This document shows positions 52,909 to 61,085 of a DNA stretch of 64,000 nucleotides, in pieces. A program made the position numbers and the translations under genes. Each line of letters begins with the position of its first letter. The stretch's first letter is position 1. The DNA comes from Henriciella sp. GTDB lineage: Bacteria; Pseudomonadota; Alphaproteobacteria; Caulobacterales; Hyphomonadaceae. The stretch spans positions 310,001-374,000 of the forward strand of contig JASJAO010000002.1 of NCBI GenBank assembly GCA_030066975.1. Direction: 5' to 3'. The notes beneath the pieces were generated by a model, which worked only from the letters and a program-made list of their open reading frames with translations, was not told the DNA's origin and did no database searches.

Positions 52909-53610
52909 ATGAACCTGTGGCAGAAACTTATCGATGGCGGAAAGCGCCTGTTTGACAGCGACCTGGACGACGAACCGGTCCCTGCTGATGTCAACTGTGC
53001 GCCTGATCCGCGTGATGTTGGCTTCACCGCCGCTGTGGTCGGCCTTGGCGCAAAAATGGCAAAAGCTGATGGCCGCGTGACGGATGACGAGGTCATGGTG
53101 TTTTCGCGCGTATTTCAAACAGCGCCGGAAGACGCCGCCGCAGTCCGCCGCGTATTCAATCTCGCTCAGCAAACGGTGCGCGGCTATGAATCCTATGCCC
53201 GCAAAATCGGTCGCAAATACAAGGCCCGTCCGTGTCTGCTGGAAGGGGTGCTTGATGGCCTCTTCATGATTGCGACCGCAGATGGCGTCGTGACCGAAGA
53301 CGAACTCGATTACCTGAAAACCGTATCAGAGGCGTTTGGCTTCACCGAGGCCACCTTCCGTCGGATTCGAGCGAGCCATCTCGGCGCGGACCGGGAAGAC
53401 CCGTATCATATACTCGGCGTCGCCCACGACGCCGAGTTCGACGATATCCGAATCGCTTACCGCCAGCTTATGGCCGACAATCACCCCGACCGGGTTGTCT
53501 ACAACGGCGCACCGCGGGAGTTTGAGACCGCAGCCCACGACAAAGCCGCTGCAATTACGAGCGCTTATGCCAAAATTCGTGCGGAGCGCGGGTTGATCAC
53601 TGCACATTAA
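52909..53610 (+). CDS. TerB-DnaJ domain protein (DjlA-like without membrane anchor)
   Basis: A 233-residue cytoplasmic protein. A TerB/DjlA-type helical domain (VGLGAKMAKADGRVTDDEVMVF and FMIATADGVVTEDELDYL, about residues 40-145) is joined to a C-terminal J domain with the HPD motif in DNHPDRV. J domains stimulate DnaK ATPase activity. The E. coli DjlA membrane helix is absent. Its promoter region lies in the AT-rich 170 bases shared with the divergent fasciclin gene. Confidence 0.9.
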   Translation: MNLWQKLIDGGKRLFDSDLDDEPVPADVNCAPDPRDVGFTAAVVGLGAKMAKADGRVTDDEVMVFSRVFQTAPEDAAAVRRVFNLAQQTVRGYESYARKIGRKYKARPCLLEGVLDGLFMIATADGVVTEDELDYLKTVSEAFGFTEATFRRIRASHLGADREDPYHILGVAHDAEFDDIRIAYRQLMADNHPDRVVYNGAPREFETAAHDKAAAITSAYAKIRAERGLITAH

Positions 53611-53678
53611 TCTCCCGATTTGAATTCTACATTGACGGCGCAGGTCTTGCATCCCATCTTACTCCAAGAAGGAACGCC

Positions 53679-53966
53679 ATGACCGCCACACACACCGCCC
53701 CGTTCGGATTTCCAAACACGCTGCTGACGACGCTTCGTCGCTTTGGCATTCTGTTTATGAAAGGGTGTCTTGCCATCGCGATTGTTCTGATTGCCGGATT
53801 TGTCGCGATTGCGACCGCCGCGGCAGGCATGGCGCTCGCCCTGGTGGCCATCCTGATGCGCTTGTTCGGCAACGATCGCCCGTCGCCACTCAAGACCGAT
53901 CCGAAAAGCGATCCCGGCATAACGCTTGAGGCGCGCAAAACACCGCGCGGCTGGACCGTCGAGTAG
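53679..53966 (+). CDS. Small membrane protein
   Basis: A 95-residue protein with a short cytoplasmic start, one long or two tightly packed hydrophobic helices (about residues 27-61) and a basic tail ending TPRGWTVE. No family recognised. GGAAC lies upstream of the ATG at acceptable spacing. It follows the TerB-DnaJ gene by 68 bases and nearly touches the convergent MscS gene. Confidence 0.6.
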   Translation: MTATHTAPFGFPNTLLTTLRRFGILFMKGCLAIAIVLIAGFVAIATAAAGMALALVAILMRLFGNDRPSPLKTDPKSDPGITLEARKTPRGWTVE

Positions 53967-53968
53967 GC

Positions 53969-55189
53969 CTAAGTCGCCTTTACAGGCCGCCCATTGACAG
54001 CGGGAGATGGCATGCCCTCAATGTACAAAGTCTGCGTCGGATAGGCGAACTCAATACCGTGTTCCCTGAACGTCGCCAGCAATCCGAGCAACACTTTTGA
54101 ACGCGCCGCCATGGCTGCATTATAGTCTGGTTTGAGGGTGTAGAAGACGAGCGAATAGTCGAGCGAGCTTGGCCCGAAGGCCGACATACCGCAGCGATCA
54201 AACACGACTTCAGGTATCTCTCGCATCATCTGGGCAACAATGCCCGGAACCTGTTCGGCCAGCTCAGCATCTGTTTGATAGATGATCCCAAACCCGGTCT
54301 CAATGCGGCGGCGGGTCATGCGCTGCATATTGTGTAATTCCTGCTCCAGAAGATTTGTGTTGGAGATAACAATCTGCTCCCCAGATCTTGACCGGATGCG
54401 GGTCGTTTTCAGACCGATATCTTCAATATCTCCCCAAGTCTCACCGTAGCGAATCGTGTCGCCAACCTGAAACGGCTTGTCGAGCACGATTGAAAGAGAC
54501 GAAAACAGATCGCGAAACACGCCCTGCGCCGCGATACCGATCGCGATACCCCCAATCCCCAGACCCGCCAGCAGCGCGGTGACATCTGCGCCGACATTGT
54601 CGAGGATCAGCAGCAATGCCACTGTGGCGATCGCGATATTGATAAACCATTTGATGATGTTAAAGGCGGATGCCAGCGCGACGGCGTCTCCCGGGCGTCG
54701 GTGCACATTCCGCAACATGAAAGACAGCGCGAATTCCCGCACCCATTCCGACGTCTGCAAGACCAGGGTCAACACAAACAGGACATGGGTGAAGGCCGAC
54801 AGGGTCGCGGGAAAAGCAAAAACCGAATTGGCCACCTGCAGCGCAATGGCGAACATAAAATAGGTCCGGAACCGCCGCACCAGACGCTGAAACATCGCCG
54901 AGAAGGAATAGTCATCAGCTCGGGGCAGCTGCACGATCCCTTTAAGGACGGCCCAGCGAAACAGCATCAGCAGGATCAGCACGGAAATGATCAGTGCCAC
55001 CGCGAGCAAAGCTTCGCGCTGACCTGACCGCACCCAGCTGAAGAATTCTGTCGCGGCCTGCGTGGCGTCTTCGGCCGTGTCAGAAATGGCGGTGAGCGGA
55101 TCTGAGACCTGTTCATCCGGCGGCGGATCACTTGCAGGCGATGTGTCCTGCAGCCTATACCACAACCAGAGCTCAAAACGTTTCAACAT
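53969..55189 (-). CDS. MscS-family mechanosensitive channel
   Basis: A 406-residue protein with about four N-terminal helices and the MscS core: the pore helix region ALLAGLGIGGIAIGIAAQGVFRDLFSSL, the beta domain DKPFQVGDTIRYGETWGDIEDIGLKTTRIRS and the C-terminal alpha/beta domain. These channels open under membrane tension to release solutes. The longer N-terminus compared with E. coli MscS (286 residues) places it in the YbdG/YnaI-like size range. Confidence 0.93.
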   Translation of the reverse strand: MLKRFELWLWYRLQDTSPASDPPPDEQVSDPLTAISDTAEDATQAATEFFSWVRSGQREALLAVALIISVLILLMLFRWAVLKGIVQLPRADDYSFSAMFQRLVRRFRTYFMFAIALQVANSVFAFPATLSAFTHVLFVLTLVLQTSEWVREFALSFMLRNVHRRPGDAVALASAFNIIKWFINIAIATVALLLILDNVGADVTALLAGLGIGGIAIGIAAQGVFRDLFSSLSIVLDKPFQVGDTIRYGETWGDIEDIGLKTTRIRSRSGEQIVISNTNLLEQELHNMQRMTRRRIETGFGIIYQTDAELAEQVPGIVAQMMREIPEVVFDRCGMSAFGPSSLDYSLVFYTLKPDYNAAMAARSKVLLGLLATFREHGIEFAYPTQTLYIEGMPSPAVNGRPVKAT

Positions 55190-55332
55190 AACTACACCCT
55201 GGCCTTCACTCTTGCCACGTCGAACCAGACTGACGCGCGTTCGTGACCAATGACGATCAGATTACTCTAAATGCCTTGAACGCGCAGTAAACTCTTGCTG
55301 GCATAGAGAGGCTCTGCTTCAGAGAGTCTTTC

Positions 55333-56358
55333 ATGGCGAAATCAAATTCCAGTCCTTTAAGTCTTGCCCTTCAGGGCGGCGGTGCCCACGGTGCATTTAC
55401 CTGGGGCGTACTGGACCGGCTGTGCGAAGAGCCCGGTCTCAATCTGCAAGCGATTACGGCGACTTCGGCGGGGGCGATGAATGCAGTCGCTTTTGCCGCC
55501 GGCATGGCCGAAGGCGGCATGGAAGGTGCCAAGGCCAGTCTGGAACGGTTCTGGCGCGTAATCTCACAAAAGGGAACGCCGTTCACGGCCTTCTCGCTGA
55601 CCAATTCGCCTTTGTCGCTGCTGCCTTTCGGTCCGTTTCAAGCCGCTATGGCCTTTGCCAGCATGGCGAGCCCGTACGAGTTCAATCCGTTCGATCTCAA
55701 TCCGTTGCGCGACGCCCTCGACGAAGCGGTGGATTTCGAAGCCGTTCGTGCCGCCCCACTTGAGATTTTCCTGTCGGCGACGAATGTTGAAACCGGCCGC
55801 GTGAAAGTCTTTCGCGAGCAGGAGATTACCCGGGACGCCGTGCTCGCATCCGCCTGCCTGCCACAGACATTTCGCGCCGTGGAGATCGATGGCCACGCCT
55901 ATTGGGATGGCGGCTATATGGGCAATCCCAGCCTGTTTCCCCTGATCTATTCAGACGCGCCGAGGGATGTCCTTCTGGTGCTGCTCAACCCGATCTCCCG
56001 CCTCGGCATTCCGAAACGTGTGCCGGAGATTATGGACCGGCTGAACGAGATCAGCTTCAACGCCTCCCTGATCGGCGAGCTGCGCGCGATCGCTTTCGTT
56101 CAGAAACTGCTGGATGATGGCATGCTGAAACAGCCCATCATCAGCAAGTATAAGCGTCTGAACATCCACGCCATTCGCGGCGGTCAGGTCTTACGGGATC
56201 TGTCTCTGCAGACCAAATACGACACCAGCTGGGGCTTTCTGACCGATTTGCGGGACAAGGGGCGAGTCGCGGCTGAAACGTGGCTCGGGACGTGTGCAAG
56301 CTATCTCGGCACACGTGAATCCAGTGTCGACCTGCAAGCAGAATTCCTCGACCCTTAG
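55333..56358 (+). CDS. Patatin-like phospholipase
   Basis: A 341-residue protein. The oxyanion loop is GGGAHGAF (residues 15-22), the nucleophile elbow is ATSAG with Ser45 (Ala in place of the usual first Gly), and the catalytic Asp192 is in the YWDGGYMGNP motif. Ser and Asp therefore form the normal patatin dyad. Family members hydrolyse acyl lipids. No signal peptide is seen, so it is cytoplasmic or exported by another route. Its last 4 bases overlap the convergent rsmD gene. Confidence 0.9.
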   Translation: MAKSNSSPLSLALQGGGAHGAFTWGVLDRLCEEPGLNLQAITATSAGAMNAVAFAAGMAEGGMEGAKASLERFWRVISQKGTPFTAFSLTNSPLSLLPFGPFQAAMAFASMASPYEFNPFDLNPLRDALDEAVDFEAVRAAPLEIFLSATNVETGRVKVFREQEITRDAVLASACLPQTFRAVEIDGHAYWDGGYMGNPSLFPLIYSDAPRDVLLVLLNPISRLGIPKRVPEIMDRLNEISFNASLIGELRAIAFVQKLLDDGMLKQPIISKYKRLNIHAIRGGQVLRDLSLQTKYDTSWGFLTDLRDKGRVAAETWLGTCASYLGTRESSVDLQAEFLDP

Positions 56359-56915
56359 CCCGCTTTCAAAAACCAGAGTTTCGCCGCGCCACTTTCGCGC
56401 GCATTGAGCACGATCCAACCGGCAAGATCCGGTGTTTCATCGACAGCCGTTTCTGCGATCACCACAGCCTGCTCACTCAGCCATTTACCCTGAGCAAGCC
56501 CGTCAAGACAGGGCTTGAGCAGATCCTTCCCATAGGGCGGGTCGAGAAAGGCAAAATCGAAGCCGACCTCCGACACTTGAGACCGTGGACCCAGCGATAC
56601 CGCATTTCGCGCCAGCAGTTTGGTCTGCTTTTGCGCTTTCAGCGCGGCGATATTGTCGCGAATGGCCGTCTGCGCAGGGCGGGCATTTTCGACGAACAGG
56701 CATTCTGAGGCGCCCCTTGAGAGCGCTTCCAATCCGAGCGCGCCCGAGCCGGCAAACAGATCAATCACACGTGCCCCAACCAGCGCAGGCGCCCAATCAG
56801 CATGTGCCAGAATGTTAAACAGAGATTCCCGCGCCCGATCCGACGTCGGACGGGTCGCGCGCGTCTTCGGCGCGACCAGCCGTCTGCCTTTGTACTGCCC
56901 GGAAACGATACGCAT
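56355..56915 (-). CDS. rsmD: 16S rRNA (guanine-966-N2)-methyltransferase RsmD
   Basis: RsmD methylates G966 of 16S rRNA. The 186-residue protein has the N-terminal RIVSGQYKGRRLVAP, the RPTSDRARESLFNIL block, the SAM site IDLFAGSGALGLEALSRGA and the catalytic DPPYG motif. Length is normal. It is divergent from tadA, a common neighbour pair. Confidence 0.95.
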   Translation of the reverse strand: MRIVSGQYKGRRLVAPKTRATRPTSDRARESLFNILAHADWAPALVGARVIDLFAGSGALGLEALSRGASECLFVENARPAQTAIRDNIAALKAQKQTKLLARNAVSLGPRSQVSEVGFDFAFLDPPYGKDLLKPCLDGLAQGKWLSEQAVVIAETAVDETPDLAGWIVLNARESGAAKLWFLKAG

Positions 56916-56953
56916 AGCTTGTCATTAGGTCCCTATCCGGCGAAGGAAAAGAG

Positions 56954-57421
56954 ATGACCGACAGCACTTCTCCCATGACGCGCGCTTTGGAGCTTGCTCA
57001 GCGAGCCGCAGACGCTGGCGAAGTGCCGGTCGGGGCGGTGATCATTGATCCCGCGACCGGCGAGATCGTCGCTGAGGGACACAATCAGCCCATTGCCCGG
57101 CACGACCCAACCGCCCATGCCGAGATCGTCGCGATCCGCCATGCCGCCGAAAAGGTTGGAAACTATCGGCTGCCCGGCTTGCATCTCTATGTGACGCTGG
57201 AGCCTTGCGCGATGTGTGCGGGTGCGATCAGTTTCGCCCGGATCGCCAAAGTAGTCTTTGCCGCCGATGATCCAAAAGGCGGTGCGCTTATTCACGGCCC
57301 GAAATTCTTTGATCAGCAGACCTGTCATTGGAGACCCGAAATCCAGCAGGACAAGGCCTCAGCCCCAGCCGCCTCAAGGCTTTTACGTGACTTTTTCAAA
57401 CAGCGACGCAAACAGTCTTAA
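56954..57421 (+). CDS. tadA: tRNA-specific adenosine deaminase TadA
   Basis: TadA converts A34 to inosine in tRNA-Arg(ACG). The 155-residue protein has the zinc deaminase signature: HAEIVAI with the catalytic Glu, and PCAMCAGA supplying two Cys ligands. It also has the VPVGAVIID start typical of the family. A diverged C-terminal part with FFKQRRK fits TadA. The first gene after the rsmD divergence. Confidence 0.95.
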   Translation: MTDSTSPMTRALELAQRAADAGEVPVGAVIIDPATGEIVAEGHNQPIARHDPTAHAEIVAIRHAAEKVGNYRLPGLHLYVTLEPCAMCAGAISFARIAKVVFAADDPKGGALIHGPKFFDQQTCHWRPEIQQDKASAPAASRLLRDFFKQRRKQS

Positions 57422-57521
57422 ATCTGTTACAGACGTAAACTGAGACAACAACTCCTATTTTGATATTGGCAGCTGACAAGACTTACGCTTAACTCGACGC
57501 TCAACATCCGGGAGGGAATCA

Positions 57522-59468
57522 ATGCTTCGAGCTTTAGTGGCAAGTCTGATCTTCGTTTGCGTTCCATTCACTGCGTTCGCACAATCGGCACCACAGCCAC
57601 CCTTAGAAGCCTATGGCAAGAAGGCGACGATCCGGTCTGTGTCCATGTCGCCAAGCGGCGAGAAAATCGCGATGATCGCGAGAACAGGCGATCAGGACAT
57701 TCTCTATATCTATAGCGACGCAGAAGGGGTGACGCCTTATGTCGATCTGACAAAACTGTCTGGCAATTGGGTCTGGTTTCCGACCGAAACGGATGTGATT
57801 ATTCGCGGATACAAGTCCACGCGTGTGTTCGGCTATAAGGGCGAATTGGATTATTCAGCGGCAATCGCGTTCAACCTCGAAAACCGGAAGTTTACCCAGC
57901 TGCTCAAGGGAACGGACGCGCTTTACCCGGCCCAATCGGGTCTTGGCAACATTGTCGGCCGACTTGAGGGCACCAATGAAGTGCTGATGCCGGCTTTTAC
58001 CGGCCGCACCGACAATGATGTCAGCACCGCTTTGTTCAAAGTGAAACTCAACCGAAGCCGTGGTCGGGTGTTTAAGAAAGGCAACAAGTATACAATGGAC
58101 TGGCTGGTCGATACCGACGGCACACTCCTGGCTCGCGAAGACATGTATGACCGCAGTGATCGCTATGCGATCTATACAGAGCAAGGCGGAGATCGACGCA
58201 CGCTGTTTGAAATGAACGATACGCCACAGCCCCCGTTTAGTCTGCTCGGCATCAAATATGATCGTTCCGCGCTGATCCTGTCCAATCGGAATCAGAGCGG
58301 CTATGGCGCCCTGGTTGAACTCGACTTTAGCGGCAATCTGAGCACCGCCGATTATGGGCTCGCGAGAAAGCCGCTGCAGCAGATCTTCAAGGACGGCAAT
58401 AATGTCGTTCACGGCGTCGAATATGCCGGCATGCGGCCCAGCTACAAGTTCTTCGACCCTGCGCTCGACGCCAAGATCCAAGCCATGATGAACCTCCTGG
58501 AAGGCTTTTCGGTCGACATTATCGATTATAGTGCCGATTGGACCCAGATCGTGCTGCGCGTGTTCGACGGCTATGACTCCCCTCAATACATCACGTACAA
58601 TACCAACACACAGGAATTGGTCGGGCTGATGCATGCGCGCCCGGATGTCCCGGCTGAAGCCGTGGGTGAGGTGATGTCGATCGAGTATCCGGCCCGGGAT
58701 GGCAAAACCATTCCCGCCGTCGTCACCTGGCCCGCGGGCAGCACTGCAGAGACCCGTTCCAACCTGCCAACCCTGATCATGCCACATGGCGGCCCCCGCG
58801 CCTATGACAGCATGAGGTTTGATTGGCTGGCACAGTATTTTGCCAATCGCGGCTATCTGGTTATCCAACCGAATTTCCGAGGCTCGAGCGGCTTCGGCTC
58901 TGACTTCATGAAGGCTGGTAATGGCGAGTGGGGCGGCAAGATGCAGGACGATGTTACAGATGGCCTGCAGGCGATGATCGACTCCGGCTATTCTGATCCA
59001 GACCGCACCTGTATCGTTGGCTGGAGCTATGGCGGCTATTCAGCCCTTGCTGGCGGCGCTTTCACGCCAGATCTGTACAATTGCGTCGTGGCCGTCGCAC
59101 CGGTTACGGACCTCATGCTGATGGCCCGGGACGAACGCCTGGATCATGGCAGCTCGTCCTATATCTACGACTATTGGAAGGATATGATCGGGGATCCCAA
59201 AACAGATGCGGATCGGATGAAAGACAGGTCACCGGTCAATCATGCCGAAGCGTTCACCGCCCCTGTGCTGTTGATCCATGGTCAGGATGACCGCATCGTG
59301 CCGTTCGAACACAGCAACAGAATGAAGCGAGCCCTGGAGCGCGCAGGCAAGTCCGTTGAGTTGATCCGGTTCAGGACAGACGGTCATTCACTCGTGGACA
59401 GCGACAACCGGGCTGAGGCGCTTCAGGCCATGTCGGACTTTGTCGAAGCCCATATTGGCGGCCAATGA
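57522..59468 (+). CDS. Exported S9-family (prolyl oligopeptidase type) peptidase
   Basis: A 648-residue protein. A signal peptide ends at AFA (about residue 20). The N-terminal beta-propeller part extends to about residue 390; an alpha/beta-hydrolase domain follows. The catalytic triad is Ser502 in GWSYGGYS, Asp590 in HGQDDRIV and His622 in TDGHS. Enzymes like this release dipeptides or acyl-peptides in the periplasm. An excellent GGGAGGG lies before the ATG. Exact specificity is not determinable. Confidence 0.92.
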   Translation: MLRALVASLIFVCVPFTAFAQSAPQPPLEAYGKKATIRSVSMSPSGEKIAMIARTGDQDILYIYSDAEGVTPYVDLTKLSGNWVWFPTETDVIIRGYKSTRVFGYKGELDYSAAIAFNLENRKFTQLLKGTDALYPAQSGLGNIVGRLEGTNEVLMPAFTGRTDNDVSTALFKVKLNRSRGRVFKKGNKYTMDWLVDTDGTLLAREDMYDRSDRYAIYTEQGGDRRTLFEMNDTPQPPFSLLGIKYDRSALILSNRNQSGYGALVELDFSGNLSTADYGLARKPLQQIFKDGNNVVHGVEYAGMRPSYKFFDPALDAKIQAMMNLLEGFSVDIIDYSADWTQIVLRVFDGYDSPQYITYNTNTQELVGLMHARPDVPAEAVGEVMSIEYPARDGKTIPAVVTWPAGSTAETRSNLPTLIMPHGGPRAYDSMRFDWLAQYFANRGYLVIQPNFRGSSGFGSDFMKAGNGEWGGKMQDDVTDGLQAMIDSGYSDPDRTCIVGWSYGGYSALAGGAFTPDLYNCVVAVAPVTDLMLMARDERLDHGSSSYIYDYWKDMIGDPKTDADRMKDRSPVNHAEAFTAPVLLIHGQDDRIVPFEHSNRMKRALERAGKSVELIRFRTDGHSLVDSDNRAEALQAMSDFVEAHIGGQ

Positions 59469-59488
59469 GTATTTTTGCGTCCTAAGGG

Positions 59489-59521
59489 AAGGCTTGCTTG
59501 TCGCTAGGACAGGCAGGCTTT
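59489..59521 (+). terminator. Strong stem-loop after the S9 peptidase gene
   Basis: A 14-base stem (59489-59502 with 59508-59521, three wobble pairs) over a GCTAG loop. Only TTTGTGG follows, so it is a weak intrinsic terminator or an RNA-stability element between the peptidase and the enoyl-CoA hydratase gene. Confidence 0.45.
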
Positions 59522-59551
59522 GTGGCGTTAAAAGCGCTTCAGGAGACCAGA

Positions 59552-60253
59552 ATGACAGCCCCCGCCACAGTTGAAATCAAAGACGATATCGCGATCATCA
59601 CTATGGACGACGGCAAGGCCAATGCCATCAATCCACCCATGCTGGAAGCGCTGCATGCCTGCCTAGACCAGGCTGAAAAAGACGCCAAGGCCGTGATTAT
59701 CACGGGACGTGAGGGACGGTTCTCGGGCGGGTTTGACCTCAAACTGATGATGAGCCTACCGGGTCATGAGGTGAAAGCATTGGTGGATGGCGGTGGTGGA
59801 TTGGCCCTGCGCCTCTACACATTCCCGATGCCGGTCATTGCCGCCTGTTCCGGTCATGCCGTTGCGATGGGATGTTTCATCCTGCTGTCCTGCGATATCC
59901 GCGTCGGCACCTCAGGCGCGTTCAAGATCGGCGCGAACGAAACCGCGATCAATATGGTGCTGCCGATTTTCGCCTCTGAGCTGGTCAAAGCGCGGGTCGC
60001 TGATGACTACAAGACCCGGTCCATGATTTTTGCCGAACTGTTTGATCCTGAAACCGCGCGCGAAGCCGGATATCTTGATGAAGTCGTGGCTGCCGACACG
60101 CTCCTCGCCACCGCCAGACAGGCGGCAGACAGCCTGAAGGGGCTGACCGGGTCGTCGCTGACCGGCAACAAATTATTGCTGCGCGAAGCCACGATCGCGA
60201 CGATCAAGGCCTCTCTGCCCGACTATAGCACGCCCGCGGCGCGCAGCAGGTAG
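59552..60253 (+). CDS. Crotonase/enoyl-CoA hydratase-like protein
   Basis: 233 residues from ATG 59552 (AGGAGA 7 bases upstream; the frame is open to 59498). The crotonase fold signatures are DGKANAINPPM, the oxyanion-hole strand FSGGFDLKLM and SGHAVAMGCFILLSCDIRVG. The usual catalytic glutamates of enoyl-CoA hydratase are not both apparent, so the reaction could be hydration, isomerisation or another acyl-CoA change. Its end overlaps the convergent TauE-type gene by 31 bases. Confidence 0.88.
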   Translation: MTAPATVEIKDDIAIITMDDGKANAINPPMLEALHACLDQAEKDAKAVIITGREGRFSGGFDLKLMMSLPGHEVKALVDGGGGLALRLYTFPMPVIAACSGHAVAMGCFILLSCDIRVGTSGAFKIGANETAINMVLPIFASELVKARVADDYKTRSMIFAELFDPETAREAGYLDEVVAADTLLATARQAADSLKGLTGSSLTGNKLLLREATIATIKASLPDYSTPAARSR

Positions 60254-60969
60254 ATACACCCGATCGCGGTGACAAGCCCTTTCATCCAGGCGACAAAATT
60301 GACATCGGTCATGCCCCTCAAGATCACGTTGCCAAGGCGTGTTCCGATCATGGAGACCGGGGCCGCCAGGAGCAACAGCCAGATCGGAGGTAAGGCCTGA
60401 AATCCGGCGGCACTGATGACCGGGACACTCCAGAAACCAATTTTCACCAAATGGCTCAGCGTCTGGGTCACGGACTTCGTGGCAACGATTTCCTGCCGCG
60501 TCATATCCGCCCGAACGAAAAACAGATCCAGCAATGGCCCGGCCACCCCGGCCAGTGTGTTCATGCCCTGCACCATGGTTCCTGCTAAAACGGCCTGTAC
60601 TGGTTTGCGAATATCCAGATGCAGCCAGGTCTTCGGCAGCCAGATCAACAAAGGCGCAAGACCAAGGATCAGATAGACCGTCCGCTTGTCCGGCACCCAA
60701 CTGATGAAGAACAAGGCCGCGATTCCCGCCGCCGCGCCAACTGAATAGAGCCGAAACACACGCCAGTCGATCGCGTCTCTCAGCAACCAGGCGCGATAGC
60801 CGTTTGCAACCATCATGATGGCGCCATGCACGATCATCGCTGTGGCAACGCTGACCACCGCGATCAGGACACCCATCAGGATCAGCCCGCCCGCCATTCC
60901 GAAGATCCCGGAAATGAACGAAGTCACCAATGTGGCAGCCAGTATGATCAGCGCGGTTAGCAGCGGCAT
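60223..60969 (-). CDS. TauE/SafE-family membrane transporter
   Basis: A 248-residue membrane protein with about seven helices in two similar halves (FISGIFGMAGGLILMGVLI in the first, TLAGVAGPLLDLFFVRADM in the second). The family exports organosulfonates, sulfite or related anions. No sulfur-metabolism gene is nearby, so the substrate is open. It converges with the crotonase gene, sharing 31 bases. Confidence 0.88.
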   Translation of the reverse strand: MPLLTALIILAATLVTSFISGIFGMAGGLILMGVLIAVVSVATAMIVHGAIMMVANGYRAWLLRDAIDWRVFRLYSVGAAAGIAALFFISWVPDKRTVYLILGLAPLLIWLPKTWLHLDIRKPVQAVLAGTMVQGMNTLAGVAGPLLDLFFVRADMTRQEIVATKSVTQTLSHLVKIGFWSVPVISAAGFQALPPIWLLLLAAPVSMIGTRLGNVILRGMTDVNFVAWMKGLVTAIGCIYLLRAAGVL

Positions 60970-60993
60970 GGCTGCCTGCGTGCCGTGATTGTC

Positions 60994-61055
60994 AAAAAAA
61001 AGCCAGACCCTCAGCTTTCAGAATAAGGGAGTATTCTTGAAAGCTTTGGATCTGG
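60994..61055 (-). terminator. Long intrinsic terminator after the M56-GIN gene
   Basis: On the minus strand a 53-base hairpin (61055 to 61003), with long AGCTTTCA/TGAAAGCT and GAATA/TATTC arms and outer CCAGA/TCTGG, is followed by eight T. An unusually long stem for an intrinsic terminator. Confidence 0.88.
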
Positions 61056-61085
61056 AAGAGCGGTGTTTTGCGTTTCGCCGACAGG

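Noticed and set aside
57855-58868. 337-codon minus-strand frame opposite the S9 peptidase
   Set aside because: Antisense to a well-supported enzyme gene; no domain or start signal.
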